A stretch of 64,000 nucleotides of DNA, taken from NCBI GenBank assembly GCA_023159155.1, contig JAJNNX010000001.1:186001-250000 (forward strand). The letters run 5' to 3'. Both the position numbers and the translations under genes were made by a program. Positions within the stretch are counted from its first letter, which is position 1, and the number at the start of each line of letters is the position of its first letter. Source of the stretch: Ustulina deusta (taxonomy: Eukaryota > Ascomycota > Sordariomycetes > Xylariales > Xylariaceae). The notes beneath the pieces were generated by a model. That model had not been told where the DNA came from and ran no database searches. It was given only the letters and a program-made list of their open reading frames with translations. This document shows, piece by piece, positions 33,965 to 47,442 of this stretch.

Positions 33965-34660
33965 GTCCTCACACTACCTCGTCGTCATCACTGATCTCGA
34001 TGACGGCGCCGGCAGCGACATCACGCGACCGCTGGGCTCCTTGTTGAAGGGCTCCCTGGTCTGCCAATATGGCATTCACGAAGGGAAACGTAGATAATGG
34101 GGCGCGAGGCGCCTTTGATGACGGTTGCGATGCGCTGGCTCGGCCTCGGCCACGGCCACTCTGCGATGCCGCTGCGCGCGGATCAGGCACTGCCCCTCCC
34201 TACTTGGAGGGGTTACGATGCGGGTCTGGTTCGAGCTGGCGGCGACGATGCTGCCTGATTCCCTAGAGGCGCAGTGCTTCTGGAAGCGTGACAGCTGCGT
34301 TGCGACAGCGGCCGCGCATTTGAGCAACACGAGGCTCTCGGATATGTAGCACTTCGTTAACGGCGAGGATGTCTTCTCCGGTGTACCAGAAGGGATCAAC
34401 TTCTCGTAACTCGATGGGCGTAATGCGCGGGTGTTCAGGCGCGCGATCGGCTTTTCAAGTATCTTGCGAAAGGAAAGCAAGCCGTATCAGAGCCGCGTCG
34501 TGCATTGATGACGAGGGGCAGGTCCTCGGGATTGGCTTGGCAGCGGTGGGAAGGTGACTCGAGGCACTCTCAAATTAGTTGTTGAGAAAGTTAAGGCCGA
34601 GGCTGGTGGCTTTCAGAAGGAGGTCGCCGATCGATGAAGCCATGCAAAACGCACAATATG
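33965..34660 (-). pseudogene. Possible decayed or unresolved gene with SUMO-binding-like end
   Basis: On the minus strand, coding-like pieces follow one another in different frames. One is a 134-codon piece (34480-34079) with a helical stretch SESLVLLKCAAAVATQLSRF. Another is a C-terminal piece (34190-33969) rich in Ser, Arg and Ala that ends VIEISDDDEVV, which has the form of a SUMO-interacting motif. A frame change is needed near 34190 and I find no convincing intron that provides it. It may be a pseudogene, a gene with introns I could not place, or chance open frames in GC-rich DNA. Confidence 0.3.
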
Positions 34661-34928
34661 ACGGCTCGAAGAGCGCGCAGAGACGTATTTGTACGCGTTG
34701 TTGGCTTGGGCGTTGAGGGCGCCGCAACTCATTTCTGGCCTCGCCATTGTTGTCTTCATCGTCTTCTTTGGTGGCGGCATCGCGTGGAGATCGTGGAGGC
34801 CGGACCAATTGACGGATGGTTTTGAAGATAACGTTCTTGTTGTCGGGGAGGAAAAATACTACAGAGATAAAGTTGAAAGAGAGAGAGGAGGGGTTCAAGG
34901 AGTAAAAGAGAAAGCAACAACAAAAAAG

Positions 34929-35015
34929 AGCACTGACCCGGATTTGAACCGAGGACCTATCGGATGTATTTCGGGAAACTGCAGCCGATTGCTCTACCGC
35001 TGAGCTATCAGTGCT
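34929..35015 (-). tRNA. tRNA-Cys (GCA) with intron
   Basis: The minus strand folds as a tRNA. The acceptor arm is AGCACTG/CAGTGCT, the D arm GCTC/GAGC, and the anticodon stem ATCGG/CCGAT. The T arm is CTCGG/CCGGG around TTCAAAT. The anticodon loop begins CTGCAG, giving anticodon GCA (cysteine). It is extended by about 14 nt (TTCCCGAAATACAT region) directly after the base 3' of the anticodon, the standard site of nuclear tRNA introns. The CCA end is not encoded, as usual in eukaryotes. Confidence 0.92.
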
Positions 35016-38000
35016 ATTGATGGAATGTCGATGTTATTCAACGTACATATAGCCCTTTCACATTAGCTCTGTGTTCCAGAGTTTACCCGTCCAAACAAGC
35101 AAGTACCGAATAGGCTAGGTAATACCGAGACTAAAAGCGGGTTTCAGTGTCAGATCGATCAACTGGTCAAAGCGCCTTTTTTTTAAAGCAAAGAACGGTT
35201 AGTCACGTGGGTGCCCGCTCCCCGCCCAACCCGTACTCCAACTGAGAATCTTCTATATAAGTCGGTGCAACGGGGGGTGGAGAATCGGCTTTGCTGTATC
35301 GCCAGCTAACACACTCTGCACTCTCAGGTCCGAAAGCTCCATCTAGGATGTAGCTATTAGATAGAGAGTAGGCGAAAAGGCTGGCCAATCTTTGGAATCA
35401 TCCCGACTATACGGCATCTCCGTAACTCCAGCATCTCCTACCGAGTCACGGGTTTAAGTATTCCCGTTAGCCTCTCCGCCCCCCACAGAGTGATTTTCAG
35501 GCCAATTTCGCGCTCTCGTGCTTTCGTTCCCTCGCGTATTTCCCGAAAGCTCTTATTCCCTTTTGAGACTCGACGGCATAGAATACGGATGTCATTCGCT
35601 CTATCTGTAGGGACAGGAGTACCGGGTACATAGCACTGAGATCAAGCACCTGTACACTTCCACCTACCTACCTACTGTAGAGTAGGTAAGTCTCAGAGGC
35701 GATAAAGGATGTTCACCTCGGAGTCAGATCGGTGGAAGAAGGGAGATGTAGATTACTCGCAAGAGCTCATTAATTGTTGGCCGGCTAGCCCTGACCTACG
35801 TCATTCACCGATGGGGCCACCTGGCTAAGAGTTTCAGGGAATAGTCAAGATGTTGGGTGGCTTAGGTGACGACAGCGGATTGTTTTCCATGGAAAAATAA
35901 ACTGGAGACTACCTACCGGTAGTAGCTTTTCTCCTAGTTACATATAGTGTAGTGAAACCGTCAGCCTCACTAACAACTGATTTTGCATCGAATGCCTGTG
36001 CTGATATAAGATCTCATATAACTTCCAGGACCGGCAATAATACCTGTCTTATAGAAAAAGCATTTTTTCCATTGACTGCAATTGGTTTAGGGTGCCCAAC
36101 CTGTGAGGCATTTAGGATGGCTAACCATTAGTGCAAGGGAAATATGCCGTATAGTAGGTACTGTAAATAGATTCTATTTACTGCATATTATTAGAGTACC
36201 TAGGTCGTACCTATGTAGGAAAGTTCTAACTGTCCCCCTAGACTGGCGGGAAACATGAGAAATCGAAGCATTCACGTAACCAAAACCAGGCGGACAAAAT
36301 TTCCCTTCTCTTTATTATTATTATTGTTGTTATTGAATTTTTTTTCTGCTGTAGCGGCGATCACCCTGTTCGTCGCATTGCCTCCTGCAAGGAGAGATCC
36401 AGTAGCGTAGCGCTCAAAGTGGGAATACTGAAATACCTGGGGCCAATGATCCATGTCCGATTCATGACAACTGAAGATCGTAAGTTTAAAGTGGAAGAGA
36501 ATGGGTCAGGTATTCAAATCGTCGTCAGTCACCAAAAAAATAAAATAAAAATAAGGTAGGGTTAACGATCAGAGAATTGAAGGTCATGTCCACCACCATC
36601 TATACTACATACAATCGATAGTGTAGTACCTCGTGTAAAGCCATTGGAACAAGATGACCAAAGTTCACGCACAACCGAGTAGTGTCGGGTCGTTCCTGAA
36701 TAAGACGTAAATTAGATAAGATTCACATTCCAAGACAATTTTCCCTTTGACCCATTTTAGTGTCAATACGGTTTCATCAGTAATGGAAGCCTGACCGCTT
36801 CAATAGTTCTGCTGTATGTACATTCTGCGGTGTGTCGGTTGGCGATGACAAAAAGTCAAGTACCTAGCCCATGCTTTACCCGTATTCCGGATATGGCTCG
36901 TGACATTAGCTGTCAAGTAATTTCATGCTGTGTAAATGCGATTGGCAATCAACGAGTAAATAGCGCGGCGATCATTTTGTCGGTGTTCCTTCCCGAATGC
37001 CGGTGCACTCGGGGGTGCCCTCATTTACTGATTCCGGTAGTCTGTAGAACAGACCTGTAGTGTATACTGCCATCATAGTAGGTACATAGTCTACACTGCA
37101 TTCTTAGGCACTGTCCTAGGTGTAATCTGGAAAAGCGCTGATACTGCAATGAGATTCGAGTACCTATTGCTGCAGGTATCGTCTAGCAGCAGAGTGGCTT
37201 GTGACCCGAAAGCCTGGTCGACTACAGGTGTAAGCGCTCCTTGCTACTGACAGTTCATTGTCATCTGCCCGCGGTGAAGGAACCGGGATCGTATTTGAGA
37301 TGAAAGCGTCCATGTGCGTATACTAGGCAAGATACATTGCACTATGAGAGGTTACTAGGTTCCCCGAATCTGCGTGGAGATGCACTCATGAAGGTCTAAG
37401 TGCACGTGTAGCAGCAGTAGTGCAGAGAGGTCCGATCTAGCAGAACCCGGACAGAAAACGGGGATTGCATAGCTGACAGGGGTATTGCAGATGCGCGATG
37501 CGGGAGGAGTGTTGGGTTGGCCTGTTGGGTTGCGGGAGAGGAGCCTTGTCAGCCAATGAAGAGGCGAGAAAAACGACGGGGATGACTGCGAATAATACAT
37601 CATAGGTATATCATGCCGTGGAGCCGTTCGTCTGCAACAGTTATCGCTGGCGCTGCTGGTCAGTGGTTTTTTTTCTGCGCCGCTCGGTTGTTCGCCTTTC
37701 TCGCCATGTCGGCACCATCGTCATCCCTCGTCACCGCGAGAGCATGACACGGCAGCCAAAAGCTATTATGTATACTAGGTAGTCTACACTAGGGTCTGGG
37801 CATGACATTCCAATTGATGCACAAAGGGTTTTTCTTTTTTCCCATTTCCTCTTGCTGGGACCCTTATCCTGTTCCTTGCTTTTCCTGGATACCTGCCCAG
37901 TCTCGTCTGCCGTCGCATTAATAAGGCGGCCAGGAATCGTATCATCATCAATACCGTTAGTGTACCAGTGTGCAGACATTGTAGCACACTTATACCTGGT

Positions 38001-39259
38001 CCAACTGCCAAGGAGTTAGTCATCGCCCCTTGTTTCCCTTTCCCTTTCGCTTCCACTCTCCCCTTTCACTTCCTCTTCCGGTCTGGTCGCCAATTGCCGC
38101 CTCTCTGCTCCCTCCAACCCAGCAGCCAACCAACCCAACCCCTCTTCGCACATCCCACATCCCAGGTACCTACCCTAAGCTAGGATACCTGTGCATCCAT
38201 CTCACCTGACGCCCATCACGCCGGACTTCTGCGTGTCAGGCTCACGTACAGACTTCCTGGCCGGCGGTGCTGGCCCCGGGGCTGCTGTGCGCATCACCTG
38301 ATTGTCTTGCGCCCTGCTTTCCCACTTCTCTCTCCGCACACGGCGGCTGCAGCTGCAGCGTCGTCGAAACATCCCTAGTGTACGTCCAATATTGCCCAGA
38401 GCGGGTCCCGGGACATAGGTGCACTAGGCACACTAGGCACTGGCGATCTCTGACCACCTGGGCAGCCTGCAAAACAGAAACCAGGGTGCTCCCCTACCGC
38501 CCAGCACTGACGACACCCGTTGTGTACCCCAGACTGCGCTGTACTCCGTCCGGTGCTTGACGACCTGAGTGCTTCTGCTCGTCAGCATACACTGTCCCGA
38601 GTGTTTCGCACATCGTACACATAATAGCACGCACGATTTTTATGGCTTGATGTATACTCATTGCAAGGCCTCGACCTCGTGATTGTTTTCCCGCCCCTCC
38701 TGTGCCCGCGTTTTCTTTTCAGCTCTGTCCTGCCGGCACTTGGTCCGCCGTCCGTATGTAAGTCCCGTTTTCGCCTTCTTTCCTTCCTCCTGCCGCTCTC
38801 TTGTCCCGTCTGGGCGGTCCTCCTCGATTGATCCATCCACGCCTAAATCCATCTCATTTACTTCTATATACGCATAGACTCGCGCTCGCGCTCGCGCTTT
38901 TCTTGTCCTCATTTGGCTGCTTTGCCTGTCACTACATTACCTAACCGCCATCCCTTGCACGCCCACTCACTACACCTCCTGGTATTAATCAATCCATATC
39001 CCGTCCAGCCCACCTGTGTGTATGGCTTTCCCCGACCTATGAGACTAGGCATTCTCTAAGCTCGTCGTCCTCCGCCTCATTTCTCTGTTGACTATCCCTG
39101 ACTCTACGTCACTGCATGCTTAGAGATTGTGCATGTCATCTCTGCGAGGTTGTCTGCGGCTCATTACCATGATATAACTTCCTTCTGGACCCTTTCTTAT
39201 TTCTTCTGCCTCATCGCCCATCGTCAACATCCTCATTACCGTAGCTCTAACATAAGAAA
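35016..39259. other. Long gene-free region upstream of the arrestin gene
   Basis: About 4.2 kb without a recognisable gene. Words of the CTACCTACCTA/GGTAGGTA type recur (about 35655-35690 and 38165-38190). A short (TTA)n/(TTG)n stretch lies near 36310-36335. From about 38.0 to 39.2 kb the plus strand is pyrimidine-rich, which fits a long 5' leader and promoter of the arrestin gene. Short GC-rich frames on both strands between 38.2 and 38.9 kb conflict with each other and show no family. Confidence 0.5.
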
Positions 39260-41962
39260 ATGTCAAGACCTGATTGGAATCGGCCGAGGTGTGCCGACCA
39301 GCACCTTACCCATCCTCTAGGTGGGAACGTTTATTACAGCCCCGGGGTCGAAGAGCGCAGGAATCGTGCCGATCAATCGTTTCCGAGCCCGCAATTTCAA
39401 TCCCGTTCCCGGCGACATCAGTCGATTCACATTATTTCCTATCCTTCGGGCTATATCCCGGACGAAGTAAGAGCCGATTTGGTCAAATGCAAGAGAGCTG
39501 CCAAGGCAAAAAGGAAGAGTAATAAAAACAGCGAAGCAGAAACGGTAGCGGAAGAGGCAGCTGTGAGCAGGTCATCCCGACGAGTTTTTGAGAAGGTCTT
39601 GGCCCCGTTCAAGCTGTCAACTGCGCATCCAGTTGCTGCCGACGTTCTCCCTCCAGCAGGCGTTCCCCAGTCACCTACCGAGCTCACGCCTGTTTCCCCG
39701 CAGAGGGAACACCCGTTGTCCATGATATCAGTACCCCCACCTGGCGCGGCTACTATGGCCAGCGCTGCGATGCCCGAAACGCACAGAGCGTCTGCAGTGA
39801 GCGCAGCTCTCCAAAGCGCGCACCTGAATAACATAATATCGGTCCGCTCAGCCAAGAGTATCATAAGCTCGGTGACGGAAGTTCCAAAGCCGGTTGCCAG
39901 TGGAAGCGGTGTACAGTGCTCGATAATCCTGGCCGAACCCAACATATTCCTCACTGGTTTCGATCACGACGGTCACCCGCGACGCGAGGTTGCCAACTCC
40001 ACCGCGCTTCTCCGAGGCAAATTGCAGCTTAACGTCACCAAGAACGTAAAGCTGAAATCGGTCACCCTCAAACTACATGGAAGAGCCAGGACAGATTGGC
40101 CTGAAGGAATTCCACCCATGAAAATCGAACAGCACGAAGAGGTATCGTTACGGACACAGGTTTTGACCTTTTTCCACGCTATGCATGATACGTGGGAAAC
40201 CGAGTTTGGGGACCAGTGCACCTATTCACTCAGGTGCTGGACAGAAAGTGCAAAAAGAACTCCTTCAATTCCTACATCGTCTACCTTACACCCGGCCTCC
40301 AATCGAGGCTCTTCCCTGATTACTGCCCGGGACTACAAGCGGTTATCGCTTCAATCCGTTCAGTCTCGGAGCTTTGGAAAGGGAGATTTACAAAGTACGG
40401 AAGTGGCGCAACCCAGGACTTACAAAACATTTTATCCGGGCAAGTACGAATACTCATTTGAGCTGCCAATTGACCATCACCAGCTAGAGACTACGAAGCT
40501 TCAGTTTGGGTCAGTGAAATGGGATCTAGAGGCGACAGTAGAGCGAGCAGGCGCCTTTAAACCCAATCTCCACGGGTCCAAGGAAGTCCGCATTGTCCGG
40601 GTCCCCGATCAGCTCTCCCTCGAGATGACAGAGCCGATCTCGATCAGTAGGCAATGGGAAGACCAACTTCACTATGATATCATGATATCAGGAAAATCTT
40701 TCCCGATAGGAACGCAAATTCCAATTGCATTCAAACTTACACCATTGGCCAAGGTACAGGTCCATAAGGTAAAAGTATTTGTTACCGAGTCGGTTGAGTA
40801 TTGGACAAACGACCGAAGAGTCACTCGAAAGGACCCAGGCCGTAAAATACTACTATTCGAAAAAGCAGCCGGAAAGCCGCTGGACAAACAATTCGCGTCA
40901 TCAGAGATAAGGGTGCTAAGCGGTGGCGAGCTTTCGCCTGACCAAAGGTATGAGGCACGAGCGGCTGCGCAGAAACGTAGAGGGTTGGAAGCCTCTTTAC
41001 CCGAGGCATCAGAAAACATGCTCGGAGATCTAGATCTGGGATTGGAATCGTACTGGGGGTCAACCGAGATGGAAATGAATGTTCAAATCCCAACTTGTGA
41101 GCAGATGGCGAAGGACAAGAATCTGCGCCTTCATCCAGACTGCAGTTGGAAGAATGTCAACGTCTACCACTGGATAAAGGTATGCGTTTTGGTTATTCTC
41201 GACCATCATCGATGGTGAAGGTGAAGGGGCTAACACAAGATTGGGACACAGATCGTCATGCGTATCTCCAGACGCGATCCGGAGGATCCAGCCGGCAAGA
41301 AACGCCGCCATTTTGAGATCAGCATCGACTCACCCTTTACCGTACTGGATTGCCGCGCAACCCAGGCGAACACGGCTCTTCCCGAGTATTCGGGTTCTGA
41401 ACGACCAATTTACCACCAACAAGCGAGTTGCGGGTGTCCCGATGCCGAAATCCTTGCGACCAACCCCAGCCCAGCTTCTAGTTCGGGCAGTATACCATCG
41501 GTCGAGTTCAACATCAACCCTACAAACAACGAAGGTTCAAGCATCACATTACCGCCCGCAGCCCACGTACAGCAACATCCGGCAGCCGGTTCTCAGCTGG
41601 TTCAGCGGCCGATGCATTTAATACGTTATCCGAGCCACAACCCTCCCGCGTTCGATGCCGATGACCCTCCACCTCCGACGCTTACACCCCCTCCCCAATA
41701 CGACCTAGTCGTGGGAACGCCAAGTGTAGATGGCTTGGCTGATTACTTTGCGAGACTCGCCGACTACGATGGCGATTCCGACAGTGGTGACGAAGACGTG
41801 AACGTGCGAAGCCGACTGACAGAGCGTACTGGGCGTGTCAATGTGCCCCATCCACGAACACCTGGTGGGCGAATGGTACCCAGTCGGAGCCTCGAGATCC
41901 AACGCCCCCCTATACCGGATACGCTCCACATAGCCGGTGCGCTTCAGCAACGGAGAGGCTAG
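39260..41962 (+). CDS. Alpha-arrestin (ART-family ubiquitin-ligase adaptor)
   Basis: Two exons (39260-41179 and 41252-41962) give 876 residues. The arrestin N domain starts at about residue 222 (VQCSIILAEPNIFLTGFDHDG, LRGKLQLNVTKNVKLKSVTL). It continues through TFYPGKYEYSFELPI and LQFGSVKWDLEATVERAG. The C domain follows (VRVPDQLSLEMTEPISISRQW, FPIGTQIPIAFKLTPLAKVQ, ending near VYHWIKIVMRISRRDP). The long N-terminal region is disordered and basic. In the C-terminal tail TPPPQYD contains a PPxY motif and LPEYSG is a weaker candidate. Such motifs recruit the WW domains of Rsp5/NEDD4 ligases to ubiquitinate plasma-membrane transporters. Which transporter is targeted cannot be told. Confidence 0.88.
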
Positions 41963-43279
41963 TTGCCCAATTTTGATTGCGGGATCTGCGAGACCATGCT
42001 CAGTCGTCTTGTTACGGGTTGATCAGTCTCGGTTTAAATGATCTAATTGAACCAAACAACTTCTCGTAATGCATTAACGCTGTGCGATTTGCCCGCAAGG
42101 AAATCCGATCGAGTGCAGGTTATCAGATATGGTACTACATTTATATTGACGACGCCGCCTCTTGTGCCTGTCGGGACCTGAATATGGCACGGCTTCTTGG
42201 ATGGACAAGAGCGAAGCTGTTCAACCGATTAGGCCATCCTATGAGTGCCACGAGTTTAATTGGTGGATTGAATTGGTTAACCCGGCCGTTCAGGTACGGG
42301 CGCGGCCATATTATATATCGTCTGCGCAATCATGTAGACTTCTTTAACATAATGCTGTGTGTTGAGTCCTCTTTGGAGAAAGTTGGACGTTGAGCTTGGG
42401 CGTCGGCTGGGAAAAGAGGACTTCATGACCTACCTATTTATGCATCCTGGGAGTTTGCGGGGAATACCCACCTTTTACTTACTGTGCATGATACCTAATC
42501 GAAATTTTATCGTTTCTGCATGAGAATAATTCTTATGCCGGGTCTGAGTTCCTACGTTTTTGTTTTGTTATCTTCACGGTGAAGGCTCTACCACAACTTG
42601 ATTTTGAGACGCGTGTCTGGCAACAACTACCTATCCTGAAAGACGAGAGCTCTCACGTAGCTATCTCTCGTACCTTGAATATGGCGGTGGAATAGGCATA
42701 CTGGTAGCAGACTAGGAGACGGTCCATTTCCCGTACCGTACCACTTGTCGGGTGGTTTTTCCGGAGTTTTGGGAATGACGGAGGATGTAGGTTCCGTCAA
42801 ACGCAGAGCCTCATCTCTTATAGGTGGAGAAAATCCCCCTTGCAACCAAGCAACATGCCATGACAGTTTTGCGAGCCTGATTTTGCAGAGCATACCTCTC
42901 CAAGAGCGTTAGGGATAATGCCAAGAACGGTAGACCATCCGAAGTAGTCCCTGCTCGAGAGTCTCCTGCAGGAAAGAGGATAGAATAGGCGGGATTGCCT
43001 CCCGCAGAGCACATTCCGAGTTAGCAAAACGCCGTGCTATGGAGAGAGGCCTGTGGAATTATCAACCATGTGGAAAAGCCTACGTGGCGCTGATTCATGT
43101 TATAATAGGGGGAGGAGACAGGCACACATATATATAGCTTGGATATAATTGCGACACTGGTCAATTTAGTTCAGTTGAGTACCGTCAGTGTTCCTACTTC
43201 GCCTATTAAGCTGCATGCTATACCTTGTTACTACTACCTTGGGTAGATTAACTGTTTGATTCACGTATCAACTTTTGTC
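41963..43279. other. Intergenic region before the xylanase gene
   Basis: This gap holds the 3' flank of the arrestin gene and the xylanase promoter. No coding region is supported. Short frames near 42.1-42.4 kb and 42.6-43.0 kb have no family resemblance. Confidence 0.5.
43126..43137 (+). promoter_or_regulatory. Probable TATA element of the xylanase gene
   Basis: CATATATATAGC lies about 145 bp before the ATG, at a reasonable distance for the short leader of a strongly inducible secreted-enzyme gene. I did not find a convincing XlnR-type GGCTAA site by eye. Confidence 0.45.
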
Positions 43280-44755
<1,476 letters not shown>

Positions 44756-45290
44756 GAGGTAGATCTACATAAAGGAGTGCGTATGTATATATATGTATAT
44801 ATATTACCTAGGTGCATCACTAGTCCTGCCTATACTACATATACCATCCTAGGCGTCTAATCTTTTCACATGAGTTAAGGGTCAGGTCGCTGCACATACA
44901 ATACAGTATCAAATGTAGTATAAATGGCCCCCTCCATGCCCCTCCCCCTCCCCACACGTCCTATATATAGGTGGGCGATGTGAGACTTCATTGGGATGGG
45001 CAATGTAGAATTCCGCAGCAGGAAAGTATAGTGTTCATTGGTAAACTGAATCATTCTATTCCATTCCATTCACCACATAGGTAAGGTCAAGCATCCAACG
45101 CAATAGTCGCAACTTTCCCCAGACAATGTCAATTACTTGCCATGACACGCCTTCTCCTAGAATAAAGAGATGGTTTAGTTTGTTGAGAGCAGAGATCGCC
45201 TGTAGAAGAAGGCTAGAGTCCTCGCGCAATATCGGTTGTTCATGGCATGCCCATACCTACCCAGGTAGACTCTTGAGGCCCGGGCATTAC
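44756..45290. other. Short intergenic region
   Basis: Convergent 3' flanks of the xylanase and second P450 genes, with a (TATATG)-like stretch near 44780-44805. No gene seen. Confidence 0.5.
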
Positions 45291-47442
45291 TTATTGTAGC
45301 TTCACCCGCTCCTCCACGTGAACCCACATATCGGATATCGAATCTGCAAGAATTGAAGTGTTAGAAATTGCTAGTTCATACGGAGGTCTGAAAAAATACA
45401 TAAACAGAAAGGTTACGAGAACGGGAAGTAAAGAACCCGGGAATGCGTACGCAACCCCGTCAATATGGCATGCTTCCATGGCTTCTCGGGATTGACTAGT
45501 GTCCAGTCAAAGTTCCGGAATAGCTATAAAAATCGGGTTAACCCTGCTCTCAGAATCCACGCTGGTGGCTACAAACAACGTACTTCAAATAGGACGACAG
45601 CAAGCTCACGCAACGCGATGGACTTGCCAAGACATAGCCAGCGTCCGTGGCCGAACCCCAGCATGAGCTCAAACTGCATCGCTTTCACTGGACCATTATG
45701 GTTACTAATTTTCTCTTTCGTTGAGGGGGGGGGGGGGGGGTTGGTTGAGAAACGGCCGAAACTGGAAGATGCTGTGCTAATGAACTCTGAGCTATCCTTA
45801 CGTCTCGTTTCATCTGCCTCAAGCCAACGTTCAGGGCGAAATACGTCGACATCGGCATCGTCCCCATACACACTCTTGTTCCTATGCATAGCCTTAATTG
45901 ATGGTATGACGTTGACACCACCTGGTAGATATACTTCCTGGCCATCAATCGTTACAGTGTCTCCCTCAGGAGGAGTGTCACGAGACAGCGAATTGTTCAC
46001 TGGAGGGAATATTCTCATCCCTTCTTTGATGACTGCCTGGAGATACTTGAGCTCCCTAGCCTGCGCAAACGTGATGATTTTCGGCATCTGTGGTGCTTTG
46101 CCAGACGCCACTGCATCGTCGATCTCCGCCTGGAGGGTTTTGTATACCCGCGGGTTAGTGAACACATAGAGCATGATTCCCCTCAATGCTCCACTGGTGG
46201 TATCGGATCCCGCAACAACCTGCAGTAAGTTTTCCGTCTTCAGATCATCTCCTGATAGGCCTCTCTTCATGAAAGACGTCAGCATGTCTGCCCTTGGCAC
46301 TACAACAATCGGGGTCAGTAATTGCCATTTTGAGCGTGATATAGGGGAGGTGGGGGGGACGGGGGAGAGGGGAGGTTCAAAACCGTTGGGAGCTCCCAAA
46401 ACATGAACCTGGCCTGAAAAAGGAGCCCCCCTACTCTAAAGGTGGCCAGGAAAGGTCGAATATGACTCTGAGAATTACTCACCGACCCCGAGATTCTTTT
46501 GCTCGTTAAATTCTTTCTCCCTGGCCTCTACCATGGCTGCATTGAGCATAGACATTTTAAAAAAGCCCTTGTTGCTGTCGATATCTGGGTTTGGCTGTGG
46601 ACCGACGAAAGGTATCCAATTAGTCCACCAGGTGCCGAGAGCGATTTGCCTGTTGGCCACTTTCAGCCCTTTGTGAATCGATTCGACGTACTCGTCTGGG
46701 TCTTCGTCGGTATTGAGAAGATTGTAGCCACGGCCGAAACCTATCGTACTAATGACGTCGAGGGTAAAGAAATGTATCTTCTGTGCCAAGTCCATCGATC
46801 TTCTCTGGCCAGCATACCTAGACCGGATGAGATTCAGCAGATCAACGGTGCAAGTCAGGATATCGGCTTCTAGCGTCAGATTCTCGATTCCGGAGTACTA
46901 TGATTTTTACGTGAGTGAAAATGGTCCGAGGAAAGCGTCGACAGACTGGAGCGTGGGAGGAAACCTACGCCCCGGATCATTTGTCGTCTTCTATTCTGAT
47001 GCTTTTCGGTGTCCATCTCGGTGAAGACATTGTCACTCCGCCAATCGTAACGGACCCCACGGTAGTACCACTTTGACTTTTTATATCCAGGGTGCGTATT
47101 CGTGCGAGACCACAGATCGGGGGAAGAAGTAATTACCATCGTCGGGGAGACGACGACGATTTGCCCTAACAATAGGTAGCTTGTTAGCGGAGGCGTGTGC
47201 TCTTACAGCCGTTGAGACGATGATATACCATATTTCCGATGAAGCTCAGTATACCAGTTGTGGTGGTCTTCACTCAACAGGGCCAAGGCATGTGGTATTC
47301 CGGTTACCCTCAATAGGAATGGTCCCTTGATGTGGCGCAGCTGAAAGAATAGTTGAATTCTTCTAAACAGGAAGACACTGAGTACGAGGGCGGCGCCAAT
47401 AGTCAACCATGGTTTCAGGAATAGGTATGCGATAAAATCCAT
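45291..47442 (-). CDS. Cytochrome P450 monooxygenase (second of two)
   Basis: Seven exons (47442-47229, 47165-46969, 46897-46483, 46299-45802, 45687-45584, 45523-45451, 45343-45291) give 517 residues. There is an N-terminal membrane anchor (LTIGAALVLSVFLF) and a hinge HIKGPFLLRVTGIP. The I-helix is LLQVVAGSDTTSGALRG with the proton-relay Asp-Thr. The K-helix is KEGMRIFPPVN (ExxR), the PERF-like motif VFRPERWLEADE, and the haem loop GFGHGRWLCLGKSIALRE. It resembles pisatin-demethylase-like/CYP3-clan fungal P450s more than the first P450. Intron 3 is an introner-like element. Intron 4 (45688-45801) contains a run of 16 C on the coding strand. The last two splice sites are chosen by frame and family pattern. 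Confidence 0.9.
45725..45740. repeat. Homopolymer run of 16 G (plus strand)
   Basis: The run lies inside intron 4 of the second P450 gene, where it reads as 16 C before the acceptor. Such a tract could act as an extreme polypyrimidine tract and is prone to length change and sequencing error. Confidence 0.85.
46300..46482 (-). mobile_element. Introner-like element, copy B (second P450, intron 3)
   Basis: This 183-nt phase-1 intron is the best reference copy. It begins GTGAGTAATTCTCAGAGTCA, has a CTCCTTTTTCAGGCC core, and near the acceptor carries GGCAATTACTGACCCC followed by GATTGTTGTAG. In the middle, the palindrome TGGGAGCTCCCA (46387-46398) sits between GGTTCA (46374-46379) and TGAACC (46404-46409), so the RNA could form a hairpin. 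Its length is a multiple of three, but it contains in-frame stops, so retention would truncate the enzyme. Confidence 0.82.
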
